DNA from: Gammaproteobacteria bacterium
GTDB lineage: Bacteria > Pseudomonadota > Gammaproteobacteria > Chromatiales > Chromatiaceae
Length of the DNA stretch: 7,609 bases
Reading direction: 5' to 3'
Assembly: GCA_019136395.1 (NCBI GenBank)
Contig: JAGVUH010000350.1
Coordinates: 1 to 7,609, forward strand
In this document: one piece after another, positions 1 to 5,317 of the stretch
Layout: each line of letters starts with the position of its first letter
Numbering within the stretch: position 1 is the first letter of the stretch
The notes under the pieces: model-generated
Seen by the model: only the letters and a program-made list of their open reading frames with translations
Database searches by the model: none
Told to the model about the DNA's origin: nothing
Program-made: the position numbers and the translations under genes

Positions 1-425
1 TGTCCCACCTCCGCCTGACGCGCATGGGCTTCATCTTTCAGAGCTACAACCTCTTTCCCGCCCTGACCGCCCTGGAAAACGTGCAACTGGCCCTGGAGCT
101 GAAGGGGCGCGATCTCCAGGAAGGTCGGGAACTGCTGCGGCGGGTCGGCCTGGGCGAGCGCCTGGGCAACTATCCCCGCCAGCTCTCGGGGGGGGAGAAG
201 CAGCGCGTCGCCATCGCCCGAGCCCTGGCGGGGGACCCGGCCATCCTGCTGGCTGACGAGCCCACCGCCGCCCTGGACTCCGCCAATGGCCGGGCCGTGG
301 TCAGGCTCCTGGCCGAACTGGTCCACGACCAGGGGCGGGCAGCGATCATCGTCACCCACGATCCGCGCATCGGTGACCTGTCCGATCGGGTCGTCCACAT
401 GGAGGATGGGCGCATCCTGCCATAA
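1..425 (+). CDS. ABC exporter ATP-binding protein, DevA/LolD/MacB-like (5' truncated by window edge)
   Basis: This is the C-terminal part of an ABC-transporter ATPase, which would hydrolyse ATP at the inner membrane to drive an export permease. The reading frame is open to the window edge (codons from base 3 read SHLRLTR before the first ATG at 24), so that ATG is internal and the Walker A half is missing. Visible motifs, counted from M at 24, are the Q-loop (GFIFQ, residues 2-6), the signature LSGGEKQRVAIARAL (54-68), Walker B with its catalytic Glu (ILLADEP, 74-80), the D-loop (AALD) and the H-loop His112 (VTHD). The sequence TAALDS followed by a C-terminal RVVHMEDGRI is typical of the DevA group, whose members work with a DevC permease and a DevB membrane-fusion protein. 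Those partners would lie upstream and are not visible. The substrate is unknown. A 7-bp hairpin follows the stop. Confidence 0.9.
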   Translation, partial: SHLRLTRMGFIFQSYNLFPALTALENVQLALELKGRDLQEGRELLRRVGLGERLGNYPRQLSGGEKQRVAIARALAGDPAILLADEPTAALDSANGRAVVRLLAELVHDQGRAAIIVTHDPRIGDLSDRVVHMEDGRILP

Positions 426-430
426 GCTGT

Positions 431-458
431 ATCTACCCCGGTCCGCAACCAGGTAGAT
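431..458 (+). terminator. weak hairpin after the ABC ATPase gene
   Basis: ATCTACC (431-437) pairs perfectly with GGTAGAT (452-458) across a 14-nt loop, 6 bases after the TAA stop. It is followed by TTTCAT, not a real U-tract, so intrinsic termination would be weak at best. The position is the main support. Confidence 0.3.
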
Positions 459-620
459 TTCATCCCGCGTCTCGTTGACCAGCCGCAAACCCTCTCATTC
501 TCACGGCATCCGGCGTGAGGACCACTTGCTGGCAGCTAGAAGGCGGCTGTCGTCCTCCCCTGCTAAAGTGATTCCAGCCGCCGACTTAACAATCACTGTC
601 CTTCAATGTTGGCCTGGCTG

Positions 621-644
621 GGAAGGGCCGGGAAGGGCCGGGAA
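621..644. repeat. short tandem repeat, GGAAGGGCCG twice plus a partial copy
   Basis: GGAAGGGCCG occurs at 621-630 and 631-640, followed by a partial third copy (GGAA) from 641. It lies about 50 bp upstream of the lipoprotein gene. No function is evident; replication slippage is a sufficient explanation. Confidence 0.6.
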
Positions 645-694
645 AAACCAATATCGATTCCCGCCGGATCCACAGGATCCGAGGAGTAAGCACC

Positions 695-1114
695 ATGCCG
701 ATCAACAAAGGGCTGGCCCTGATGATGGCCCTCGCACTGCTCGTCACCGCCGGCTGCGGCAAGGTACAGAGGGAGAAGAAGGCCCGCGGCCTGGAGACCG
801 CCACCACCGCCTATGGCAATGCCCTGCGCTGGGGCTACCCGGAGACGGCCTGGAATTACCTGGCACCCGTCGTTCGGAGTCGCCTTTCCCCGGAGCAACT
901 GACCCTGAAGCACATTCGCGTGACCGCCTATGAGGTCGTGCAACCCGCCTTGCTGGTCGACGAGGAACAGGATCAGGCCGAACAGGAGGTGCGGATCGAT
1001 TACGTCCGTCACGACACTCAGGTCGTCCGGAGCCTGACCGATCATCAGCGCTGGCGTTATGAGGAGTCGAGTGGTGGCTGGCGCCTGAATAGCGATCCCC
1101 CCACCTTCCGCTGA
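695..1114 (+). CDS. small lipoprotein of unknown function
   Basis: This predicted 139-residue lipoprotein has a short basic start (MPINK), a hydrophobic signal segment (about residues 6-19) and a lipobox VTAGC, with Cys21 as the lipidated residue. Gly follows the Cys instead of Asp, which by the usual sorting rule favours the outer membrane. The mature part (22-139) is a compact, charged, Trp/Tyr-rich domain with ETATTAYGNALRWG near its start and GGWRLNSDPPTFR at its end. That pattern reminds me of uncharacterised gammaproteobacterial lipoproteins, but I cannot name a family with certainty. The start is well supported by GAGGAG at 681-686, 8 bases before the ATG. The gene stands alone, about 270 bp from the upstream ATPase. 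No clear terminator follows, and the next feature is the left DnaA-box arm. Confidence 0.78.
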   Translation: MPINKGLALMMALALLVTAGCGKVQREKKARGLETATTAYGNALRWGYPETAWNYLAPVVRSRLSPEQLTLKHIRVTAYEVVQPALLVDEEQDQAEQEVRIDYVRHDTQVVRSLTDHQRWRYEESSGGWRLNSDPPTFR

Positions 1115-1263
1115 TCGCCGCGGGGGAAGGACCGCCAGCAATCTCCCCAGCGCCCCTTTCACCGGCCAGGGTCCCGGCCCGGAGGCACCCGGGTAGCCCA
1201 CGGGATGGCCGCGCTTCATCGCAATCAAGAAAGAAATATAAGAATGAAGATGGTGATGATGCT

Positions 1264-1272
1264 TGTGGATAA
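1264..1272 (-). promoter_or_regulatory. DnaA box A, left (exact TTATCCACA)
   Basis: TGTGGATAA on the + strand is the exact consensus TTATCCACA on the - strand. It sits directly beside the triplet-periodic and AT-rich block of the left arm. Confidence 0.7.
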
Positions 1273-1359
1273 GGCCTGTATTGGCTAAATCATAAGCTGG
1301 AACAACTGGCTGGGATCGCTACAACCGCGGGAAAAGTCTCCCGCAAGGCGTGGATCCCC

Positions 1360-1368
1360 TGTGGATAA
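1360..1368 (-). promoter_or_regulatory. DnaA box B, left (exact TTATCCACA)
   Basis: A second exact consensus copy in the same orientation as box A, 96 bp away. The flanks CCC and GT are shared with the mirror copy at 2214-2222. Confidence 0.7.
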
Positions 1369-1404
1369 GTTTGTTTTCCCGGGACGGCGTGAATCCATTC
1401 ACGG

Positions 1405-1413
1405 TTGTCCACA
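1405..1413 (+). promoter_or_regulatory. DnaA box C, left (TTGTCCACA, one mismatch)
   Basis: It differs from TTATCCACA at one position and is oriented opposite to boxes A and B. It is followed by GGCT and, 14 bases later, TTAGTCACC, both also present in the right arm. Confidence 0.5.
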
Positions 1414-1507
1414 GGCTTATCCCCGGCTTAGTCACCCTTTTGCTCACCCCGACGTGGCGCCTGATCGGGGCCAGAGCCGGGGTTCGCGATACCTGAGCGA
1501 CAGGCAC

Positions 1508-1535
1508 AAAAAAACCCGCCGGAGCGGGTTTTCTT
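1508..1535 (-). terminator. rho-independent terminator of rpmB-rpmG
   Basis: AAAACCCGC (1511-1519) and GCGGGTTTT (1524-1532) form a 9-bp stem with a CGGA tetraloop. On the - strand the stem is followed by a run of U (A-run 1508-1514 on the + strand), a textbook intrinsic terminator 22 bases after the rpmG stop. The T-rich other side (TTTTCTT) may let it also stop transcripts coming from the left. Confidence 0.9.
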
Positions 1536-1557
1536 GCCTGCGGGTCGGCGAGATCGG

Positions 1558-1725
1558 CTACTTGATCTTGCCTTCCTTATACATGACATGCTGACGGATG
1601 ACGGGATCGAATTTCTTGATCTCCATCTTGGCAGGCATGTTGCGCTTGTTCTTGGTGGTCGTATAGAAATGACCGGTACCGGCGCTGGAAATCAGGCGAA
1701 TCTTGTCACGTGCTGCCTTGGCCAT
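1558..1725 (-). CDS. rpmG: 50S ribosomal protein L33
   Basis: This 55-residue protein of the large ribosomal subunit is too short for many gene callers. The translation starts [20 protein letters not shown] and ends [10 protein letters not shown], which matches the E. coli protein in length (55) and in the core [11 protein letters not shown] and KKFDPV segments. It has no Cys at all, so it is the zinc-independent C- form of L33. The start is supported by GAGGA (1734-1738), 8 bases before the ATG. It lies 15 bp downstream of rpmB, and the two share a promoter and the terminator at 1508-1535. Family assignment is near certain. Confidence 0.97.
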   Translation of the reverse strand: MAKAARDKIRLISSAGTGHFYTTTKNKRNMPAKMEIKKFDPVIRQHVMYKEGKIK

Positions 1726-1740
1726 GGGAATGTTCCTCGC

Positions 1741-1977
1741 TTAGACCTTGACGCCCCGCTCACGCATGTCGGCGAGCACGGCATCGATACCTTTCTTGTC
1801 GATCAGGCGCATGGCGTCGGTGGTCAGACGCAGGCGCACCCAGCGTTTCTCACTCTCGACCCAGAAACGATGGTAGTGCAGGTTCGGCAGGAACCGGCGC
1901 TTGGTCTTGTTGTGGGCATGGGAGACGTTGCAACCGACCAGCGGGCGCTTTCCGGTTACTTGGCAGACTTTGGACAT
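1741..1977 (-). CDS. rpmB: 50S ribosomal protein L28
   Basis: This 78-residue basic protein of the large ribosomal subunit has the family's usual length. The L28 landmarks are [12 protein letters not shown] at the start, the [10 protein letters not shown] and [10 protein letters not shown] blocks in the middle, and [16 protein letters not shown] near the C-terminus. The frame stays open upstream to 2304, but the conserved N-terminus and AAGGGA (1984-1989) fix the start at 1977. It is the first gene of the rpmB-rpmG operon, with a sigma70-type promoter about 70-100 bp upstream. The symmetry centre of the flanking DnaA-box arms falls inside this gene, near 1791. In E. coli radC also precedes rpmB on the same strand, as here, but here 440 bp of regulatory-looking DNA separates them. 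Confidence 0.97.
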   Translation of the reverse strand: MSKVCQVTGKRPLVGCNVSHAHNKTKRRFLPNLHYHRFWVESEKRWVRLRLTTDAMRLIDKKGIDAVLADMRERGVKV

Positions 1978-2047
1978 GACGCTTCCCTTTGAGGTTGGCC
2001 AGGGGTCAGGCCTCCTGGGCGGGCCGGACCAAAATGAAAGACGGGCA

Positions 2048-2076
2048 AAAATACCCGAATCGGCTTGGCGGTGCAA
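2048..2076 (-). promoter_or_regulatory. sigma70 promoter of rpmB-rpmG
   Basis: On the - strand a -35 element TTGCAC (2071-2076) is separated by exactly 17 bp from a -10 element TATTTT (2048-2053). The bases after the -10 (TGCCCGTC) are GC-rich, as in stringently controlled ribosomal promoters, so growth-rate or ppGpp control is plausible. The leader would be about 65 nt. Confidence 0.7.
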
Positions 2077-2099
2077 GGCTTTTGACTTCCTTTTAACCT

Positions 2100-2113
2100 C
2101 CATTGGCCAATGG
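2100..2113. promoter_or_regulatory. perfect 14-bp palindrome upstream of the rpmB promoter
   Basis: CCATTGGCCAATGG is a perfect inverted repeat with no spacer, placed 24 bp upstream of the -35 element. It could be an operator for a dimeric regulator or simply chance; it has no counterpart in the left arm. Confidence 0.35.
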
Positions 2114-2166
2114 TCATCGCCCTGCTTCAGCCCGGGCCCTGGCCGGTGACTAACCTGCTGCCAGCC

Positions 2167-2175
2167 TGTGGACAG
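2167..2175 (-). promoter_or_regulatory. DnaA box C, right (CTGTCCACA, two mismatches)
   Basis: A weak match to the DnaA consensus. Its support comes from the mirror copy at 1405-1413, with which it shares TGTCCACAGGCT and the downstream TTAGTCACC. Confidence 0.35.
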
Positions 2176-2213
2176 GCTGTGGTCAAAAACGGGGCCAACC
2201 AATGTGCGGTGAC

Positions 2214-2222
2214 TTTTCCACA
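2214..2222 (+). promoter_or_regulatory. DnaA box B, right (TTTTCCACA)
   Basis: It fits the relaxed consensus TTWTNCACA exactly. It is 97 bp from box A on this side, against 96 bp in the left arm. Confidence 0.6.
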
Positions 2223-2310
2223 GGGTGCCAACAACATCAGGTCGGCTTACCCCAAGGCCTTCCTGTGATGCAAGGATATGAAAAAATTCTACTTTACAGT
2301 CCAAAAAGCC

Positions 2311-2319
2311 TTATCCACA
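2311..2319 (+). promoter_or_regulatory. DnaA box A, right (exact TTATCCACA)
   Basis: Exact consensus. It is flanked on the inside by AT-rich DNA and on the outside by GCCC, then CATCATCACC and TTCATTCTTA, which are shared with the left arm. Confidence 0.7.
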
Positions 2320-2417
2320 GCCCTCATCATCACCTTCATTCTTAAAATTTCAATCTTGTGATGAGCGACGACCGGAAGATCGATGGCAGCCGGGTCTACC
2401 CCGCGCTCAAGCTCGCC

Positions 2418-3092
2418 TCAGAGCAGACCCCGCTCCGCGAAGGAGATGCCATCACCATCGCCGATGATCAGGTGATCGAGGACGCGCACCTCCACTAGCG
2501 AGAGGGCGTCCTTGAGGCGCTGGGTGATGCGCAGGTCGGCCTGGCTGGGTTCGGTGATCCCCGAGGGGTGGTTGTGGGCGAAGATGACGGCGGCGGCCCC
2601 CAGCTCCAGGGCGCGTCGCACCACCTCCCGGGGATGGACGCTGGCGCCGTCGATGGTGCCGCGGAAGAGCTCCTCGTACCGCAGGACATGATGACGATTG
2701 TCGAGGAAGAGGCAGGCGAAGACCTCGTGGGGGTAGTGGTAGAGCCGGGTCTTGATGAAGGCGCGGGTGGTCTCGGGGCTGGTGAGGGGCGTGCCATGCT
2801 CCATCTCGGCCGCCAGGTAGCGCCTCTGCATCTCCTGGACCGCTTTCAGCAAGGCATATTTAGCCTTACCCAGCCCCTTCTCCTTACAGAAGCGCCTTTC
2901 ATCAGCGGAGAAGAGGCCTCGCAGGCCGCCGCACACCTCTAGCAGTTCGCGCGCCAGGTCGATGGCGCTCTTGCCCGGGATGCCGGTGCGTAGGAAGATT
3001 GCCAGCAGTTCGGCATCCGTCAGGGCCTCGGCCCCCCGTTTGATCAGCTTCTCCCGCGGGCGCTCGTCTTCGGGCAATTCCAAGATTTTCAT
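2418..3092 (-). CDS. radC: RadC family JAB/MPN-domain protein
   Basis: This 224-residue protein has the usual RadC length. The N-terminal third carries a helix-hairpin-helix-like region (about residues 25-62, [22 protein letters not shown]). The C-terminal part (about 103-224) is the JAB/MPN domain with an intact metal-site pattern: Glu123, His173 and His175 in AHNHPSG, and Asp186 in SQAD. RadC was once tied to DNA repair, but its biochemical role remains uncertain; a metalloprotease-like or nucleic-acid-linked role is suspected from the fold. AGGAGG (3099-3104), 6 bases before the ATG, fixes the start. A possible -10 (TATAAA, 3122-3127 on the - strand) lacks a good -35. It is divergent from coaBC and on the same strand as rpmBG, an arrangement similar to other gammaproteobacteria. 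Confidence 0.96.
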   Translation of the reverse strand: MKILELPEDERPREKLIKRGAEALTDAELLAIFLRTGIPGKSAIDLARELLEVCGGLRGLFSADERRFCKEKGLGKAKYALLKAVQEMQRRYLAAEMEHGTPLTSPETTRAFIKTRLYHYPHEVFACLFLDNRHHVLRYEELFRGTIDGASVHPREVVRRALELGAAAVIFAHNHPSGITEPSQADLRITQRLKDALSLVEVRVLDHLIIGDGDGISFAERGLL

Positions 3093-3463
3093 TCGGGTCC
3101 TCCTCTTCGTTCTCGTTGTTGTTTATAGCGTTCCTGGGCGGAATTTACGCGAGCCCGCCAGGGCCCGCAAGGCGGCGGCCAGGCGGCGGCCTAGCTTGAC
3201 TGATAACTTGGGGCTGATACTTCTAACGACCCTTGAGAACGACCCGCGAGTCTTCTGGGAAGGTCTCGCGTCATCCCGACCGATGACCGTTGCGGGTGAC
3301 TGTCAGGTTGCGGACCGGGGGGACTGGTGGGACTGGGAAATTGAGGCAAGCATCTTGACCTCCCGCAGATGGGGGTTGGGATGGGGGCTAAGAGGCCATT
3401 GCAGTACAATCCGCCCCTGGCAATCAGATCCTCTCCTCATTCAGGCGGCTTTTTCAGCGTCAG
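3093..3463. other. 371-bp gap between divergent radC and coaBC
   Basis: No convincing gene. It should hold the radC and coaBC promoters: a -10-like TATAAA (3122-3127, - strand) and a -10-like TACAAT (3405-3410, + strand), neither with a good -35. Short direct repeats are present: AGGCGGCGGCC twice (3170-3191), AACGACCC twice (3225-3232, 3238-3245) and GGGACTGG twice (3320-3327, 3329-3336). I see no RNA gene or riboswitch that I recognise. Confidence 0.6.
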
Positions 3464-4828
3464 GTGAATCCCTTGGCTTATCGACAGGTGCTGCTGGGCG
3501 TCAGCGGCGGTATCGCCGCCTACAAGGCGGCCGAGCTGACTCGCCGCTTGCGGGCGACTGGCGCGGAGGTGCGGGTGGTGATGACGCGGGCGGCGCAGGC
3601 CTTTGTCGCGCCCCTGACCTTCCAGGCCCTGTCTGGTAATCCGGTGCGCCTCGACCTCCTGGACCCGGCCGCCGAGGCGGGCATGGATCATATCGAGCTG
3701 GCGCGTTGGGCGGACCTGGTCCTGGTGGCCCCGGCCAGCGCCGACCTGATGGCGCGGCTAGCGGCGGGCATGGCCGATGACCTGCTGACCACCCTGTCCC
3801 TGGCGACCGCGGCGCCTCTGGTGCTGGCCCCGGCCATGAATCAGCAAATGTGGCGGCACCCCGCTACTCAAGCCAATGCCCGCTTGCTGGCGGAGCGGGG
3901 CGTGCGTCTCCTTGGCCCCGCCAGCGGTGCGCAGGCCTGTGGCGAGATCGGCCCCGGCCGCATGCTGGAACCGGACGCCATCGTGCAGGCCCTGATGACG
4001 ACCGTTTCGCCCACCCTTGCTGAGCCGAGCGGGGAGCTGGCGACCGAGCCGAGTTCGGCCGCACTACCCGCGCCGACCAACGGGATGGCGGCTGCGGCGG
4101 CTCAGGATGCCTCCGCTCCTGCCGCCGGGGACCGGGCTGCCATCCGGACCGCCGAAAGTGCATTGGCGGGACGCCAGGTGCTGATCACCGCCGGCCCCAC
4201 GCGCGAGGCCATCGATCCGGTACGCTACGTCGGCAACCGCAGCTCCGGGCGGATGGGTTATGCCCTGGCCCAGGCCCTGATGGGCCGGGGGGCCCGGGTC
4301 CTGCTCGTCAGCGGGCCCACGGCCCTCCCGGCGCCGGCGGGGGTGGAGTTGGTCCGGGTGGAGTCCGCCCTGGAGATGCATCAGGCGGTGATGAGCCGGA
4401 TCGCCGGCCAGGACCTCTTCGTCGCCACCGCGGCCGTCGCCGACTACCGGGTGGCCGAACCGGCCCTGGCCAAGATCAAGAAGGGCCAGGCGGAGTTGAC
4501 CCTGCGCCTGGTGCGTAACCCGGATATCCTGGCCGACGTCGCCGCCTTGCGCGAGGGCCCCTTCACGGTGGGCTTCGCCGCCGAGACCGAGCGCGTCGAG
4601 GAACAGGCCCTGGACAAGCTGCGGGCCAAGGGTCTGGACATGATCGCCGCCAACCAGGTGGGCGGGACCCAGGGCGGCTTCGAACGGGAGGATAATGCCC
4701 TGACCGTCATCCGCCGCGACGGCCGGGTGGACCGGTTACCCCTGATGCCCAAGGCGCGCCTGGCCGAGGCCTTGACGGACCTGATCGAGGAGGCCCATGC
4801 GGCACGATCTGCAACTCAAGATCCTTGA
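3464..4828 (+). CDS. coaBC: bifunctional phosphopantothenoylcysteine decarboxylase / phosphopantothenate-cysteine ligase
   Basis: CoaBC performs two cytosolic steps of coenzyme A synthesis: it joins cysteine to 4'-phosphopantothenate (CoaB) and decarboxylates the product to 4'-phosphopantetheine (CoaC, FMN-dependent). The N-terminal CoaC domain (about 1-180) shows [14 protein letters not shown], catalytic His76 in MDHIE, the PAMNQQMW motif with Asn126, and the substrate clamp with Cys159 in [10 protein letters not shown]. The CoaB domain (about 234-446) shows [22 protein letters not shown] with Asn258, AAVADYR and KIKK (337-340). Between them lies an Ala/Pro-rich linker (about 181-233), so the protein is 454 residues against about 406 in E. 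coli. The start is a GTG with no clear ribosome binding site; AGGCGG lies too far upstream. The alternative TTG at 3473 is no better. The 3' end overlaps dut by 32 bases. Confidence 0.97.
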   Translation: MNPLAYRQVLLGVSGGIAAYKAAELTRRLRATGAEVRVVMTRAAQAFVAPLTFQALSGNPVRLDLLDPAAEAGMDHIELARWADLVLVAPASADLMARLAAGMADDLLTTLSLATAAPLVLAPAMNQQMWRHPATQANARLLAERGVRLLGPASGAQACGEIGPGRMLEPDAIVQALMTTVSPTLAEPSGELATEPSSAALPAPTNGMAAAAAQDASAPAAGDRAAIRTAESALAGRQVLITAGPTREAIDPVRYVGNRSSGRMGYALAQALMGRGARVLLVSGPTALPAPAGVELVRVESALEMHQAVMSRIAGQDLFVATAAVADYRVAEPALAKIKKGQAELTLRLVRNPDILADVAALREGPFTVGFAAETERVEEQALDKLRAKGLDMIAANQVGGTQGGFEREDNALTVIRRDGRVDRLPLMPKARLAEALTDLIEEAHAARSATQDP

Positions 4829-5255
4829 CCCCCGGCTGGGGCGGGACTTTCCCCTGCCCGACTATGCCACGGCGGGCGCCGCGGGTCTCGACCTGCGCGC
4901 CATGCTGACCGCGCCCCTGGACCTGGCCCCGGGGGCGACCGAGCTGCTCCCCACCGGCATGGCCATCCACATTGGCGCGCCCGGGGTGGCGGCCATGATC
5001 CTGCCCCGCTCCGGCCTGGGCCATCGCCACGGCATCGTCCTCGGCAACCTGGTCGGGCTCATCGATTCTGACTATCAGGGTGAACTGCTGGTGTCCTGCT
5101 GGAACCGGGGCCAGGACAGCTTCCGCATCGAGATCGGCGAGCGCATCGCCCAACTGGTTCTGGTGCCGGTGCTGCGCGCGCGCTTCGAGCTGGTGGAGTC
5201 CTTTACCGCCTCCCTGCGTGGCCAGGGTGGTTTCGGGCATACCGGCCGGCGCTGA
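4797..5255 (+). CDS. dut: deoxyuridine 5'-triphosphate nucleotidohydrolase (dUTPase)
   Basis: This homotrimeric enzyme hydrolyses dUTP to dUMP and pyrophosphate, keeping uracil out of DNA and supplying dUMP for thymidylate synthesis. All five dUTPase motifs are present in 152 residues: motif 1 [10 protein letters not shown] (26-35), motif 2 PRSGLG (70-75), motif 3 [10 protein letters not shown] (87-96) with catalytic Asp90, motif 4 ERIAQLVL (115-122), and the C-terminal glycine-rich motif 5 [11 protein letters not shown] (141-151). The length and the N-terminal [14 protein letters not shown] agree with the E. coli enzyme. The ATG lies inside the coaBC end, behind a GAGGAGG stretch (4787-4793), so translational coupling with coaBC is likely. 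The coaBC-dut pairing is widespread in proteobacteria. Confidence 0.97.
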   Translation: MRHDLQLKILDPRLGRDFPLPDYATAGAAGLDLRAMLTAPLDLAPGATELLPTGMAIHIGAPGVAAMILPRSGLGHRHGIVLGNLVGLIDSDYQGELLVSCWNRGQDSFRIEIGERIAQLVLVPVLRARFELVESFTASLRGQGGFGHTGRR

Positions 5256-5317
5256 ACGGGGTCACGACCAGGATTTATTCATAACAACAATGGAATCTTA
5301 AGCAGGAGGTCAAGGCC

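Larger units (their letters stand above)
1233..1440 (+). repeat. left arm of imperfect inverted repeat
   Basis: The order, read left to right, is an AT-rich block (GAAATATAAGAATGAA from 1233), triplet-periodic GATGGTGATGATG, TGTGGATAAGGC (box A), CCCTGTGGATAAGT (box B), TTGTCCACAGGCT (box C), then TTAGTCACC (1428-1436). The reverse complement of the right arm gives the same series with near-identical spacing. The arms match well only at these blocks, so this is not a recent perfect duplication. Confidence 0.75.
1115..1557. other. gene-free stretch: left DnaA-box arm and rpmBG terminator
   Basis: About 440 bp without a convincing gene. The first 100 bases are GC-rich with nothing recognisable. 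An abrupt AT-rich patch begins near 1221, followed by DnaA-box-like sites at 1264, 1360 and 1405, a 6-bp inverted repeat (CCCCGA 1447-1452 with TCGGGG 1465-1470), and the rpmBG terminator at 1508-1535. The open frames here lack ribosome binding sites and any family resemblance. Confidence 0.7.
1233..2352. other. candidate bipartite replication origin or DnaA-controlled region around rpmBG
   Basis: Two arms of about 200 bp, 1233-1440 and 2145-2352, are imperfect mirror images with rpmB-rpmG between them. Corresponding elements share one symmetry centre (1790-1793): TAAGAATGAA (1239-1248 and 2335-2344), GGTGATGATG (1252-1261 and 2325-2334), box A (1264-1272 and 2311-2319), box B (1360-1368 and 2214-2222), box C (1405-1413 and 2167-2175), and TTAGTCACC just beyond box C in both arms. 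Box A to box B spacing is 96 versus 97 bp and box B to box C 45 versus 47 bp, while the sequence between the boxes is largely unrelated. Clustered DnaA boxes next to AT-rich DNA are the hallmark of oriC, and two box clusters flanking a gene are known from bipartite origins such as that of Bacillus subtilis around dnaA. No dnaA, gidA or rpmH is in the window. DnaA-dependent transcription control is an alternative. Confidence 0.45.
2145..2352 (-). repeat. right arm of imperfect inverted repeat
   Basis: Read on the - strand this arm runs AT-rich GAAATTTTAAGAATGAA, GGTGATGATG, TGTGGATAAGGC (box A), CCCTGTGGAAAAGT (box B), CTGTCCACAGGCT (box C), then TTAGTCACC, which is the same order as the left arm. 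The inter-box DNA differs from the left arm, including a strongly AT-rich stretch near 2277-2306. Confidence 0.75.
1978..2417. other. gene-free stretch: rpmB promoter and right DnaA-box arm
   Basis: This 440-bp gap between rpmB and radC contains, from right to left, an AT-rich block (2335-2352), DnaA box A (2311), another AT-rich block (about 2277-2306), box B (2214), box C (2167), the palindrome at 2100-2113 and the rpmB promoter (2048-2076). A 45-codon + strand frame at 2361-2498 lacks a ribosome binding site and runs into antisense radC, so I do not call it. Confidence 0.7.

Noticed and set aside
475..503. TTGACC as a -35 element for the lipoprotein gene
   Set aside because: The hexamer 17 bp downstream (TTCTCA) is a poor -10, and it lies almost 200 bp from the start codon.
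567..597. Inverted repeat AGTGATT / AATCACT upstream of the lipoprotein gene
   Set aside because: Only 7 bp with a 17-base loop and no U-tract; not distinguishable from chance.
475..933. 152-codon frame overlapping the lipoprotein gene
   Set aside because: Charged, low-complexity translation with no ribosome binding site; the overlapping lipoprotein frame has a signal peptide, lipobox and good ribosome binding site.
1534..1992. 152-codon + strand frame over rpmG and rpmB
   Set aside because: It is the antisense shadow of two certain ribosomal protein genes and includes the terminator.
1233..2352. rpmBG carried as a transposon between terminal inverted repeats
   Set aside because: The arms match only at short blocks, there is no transposase or target-site duplication, and the gene order is the ancestral one.
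2361..2498. 45-codon + strand ORF starting just outside the right arm
   Set aside because: No ribosome binding site, two thirds of it antisense to the radC 3' end, and no recognised family.
2962..3639. Long + strand frame spanning the radC start, the gap and the coaBC start
   Set aside because: It overlaps two certain genes, has low-complexity composition and lacks a ribosome binding site.
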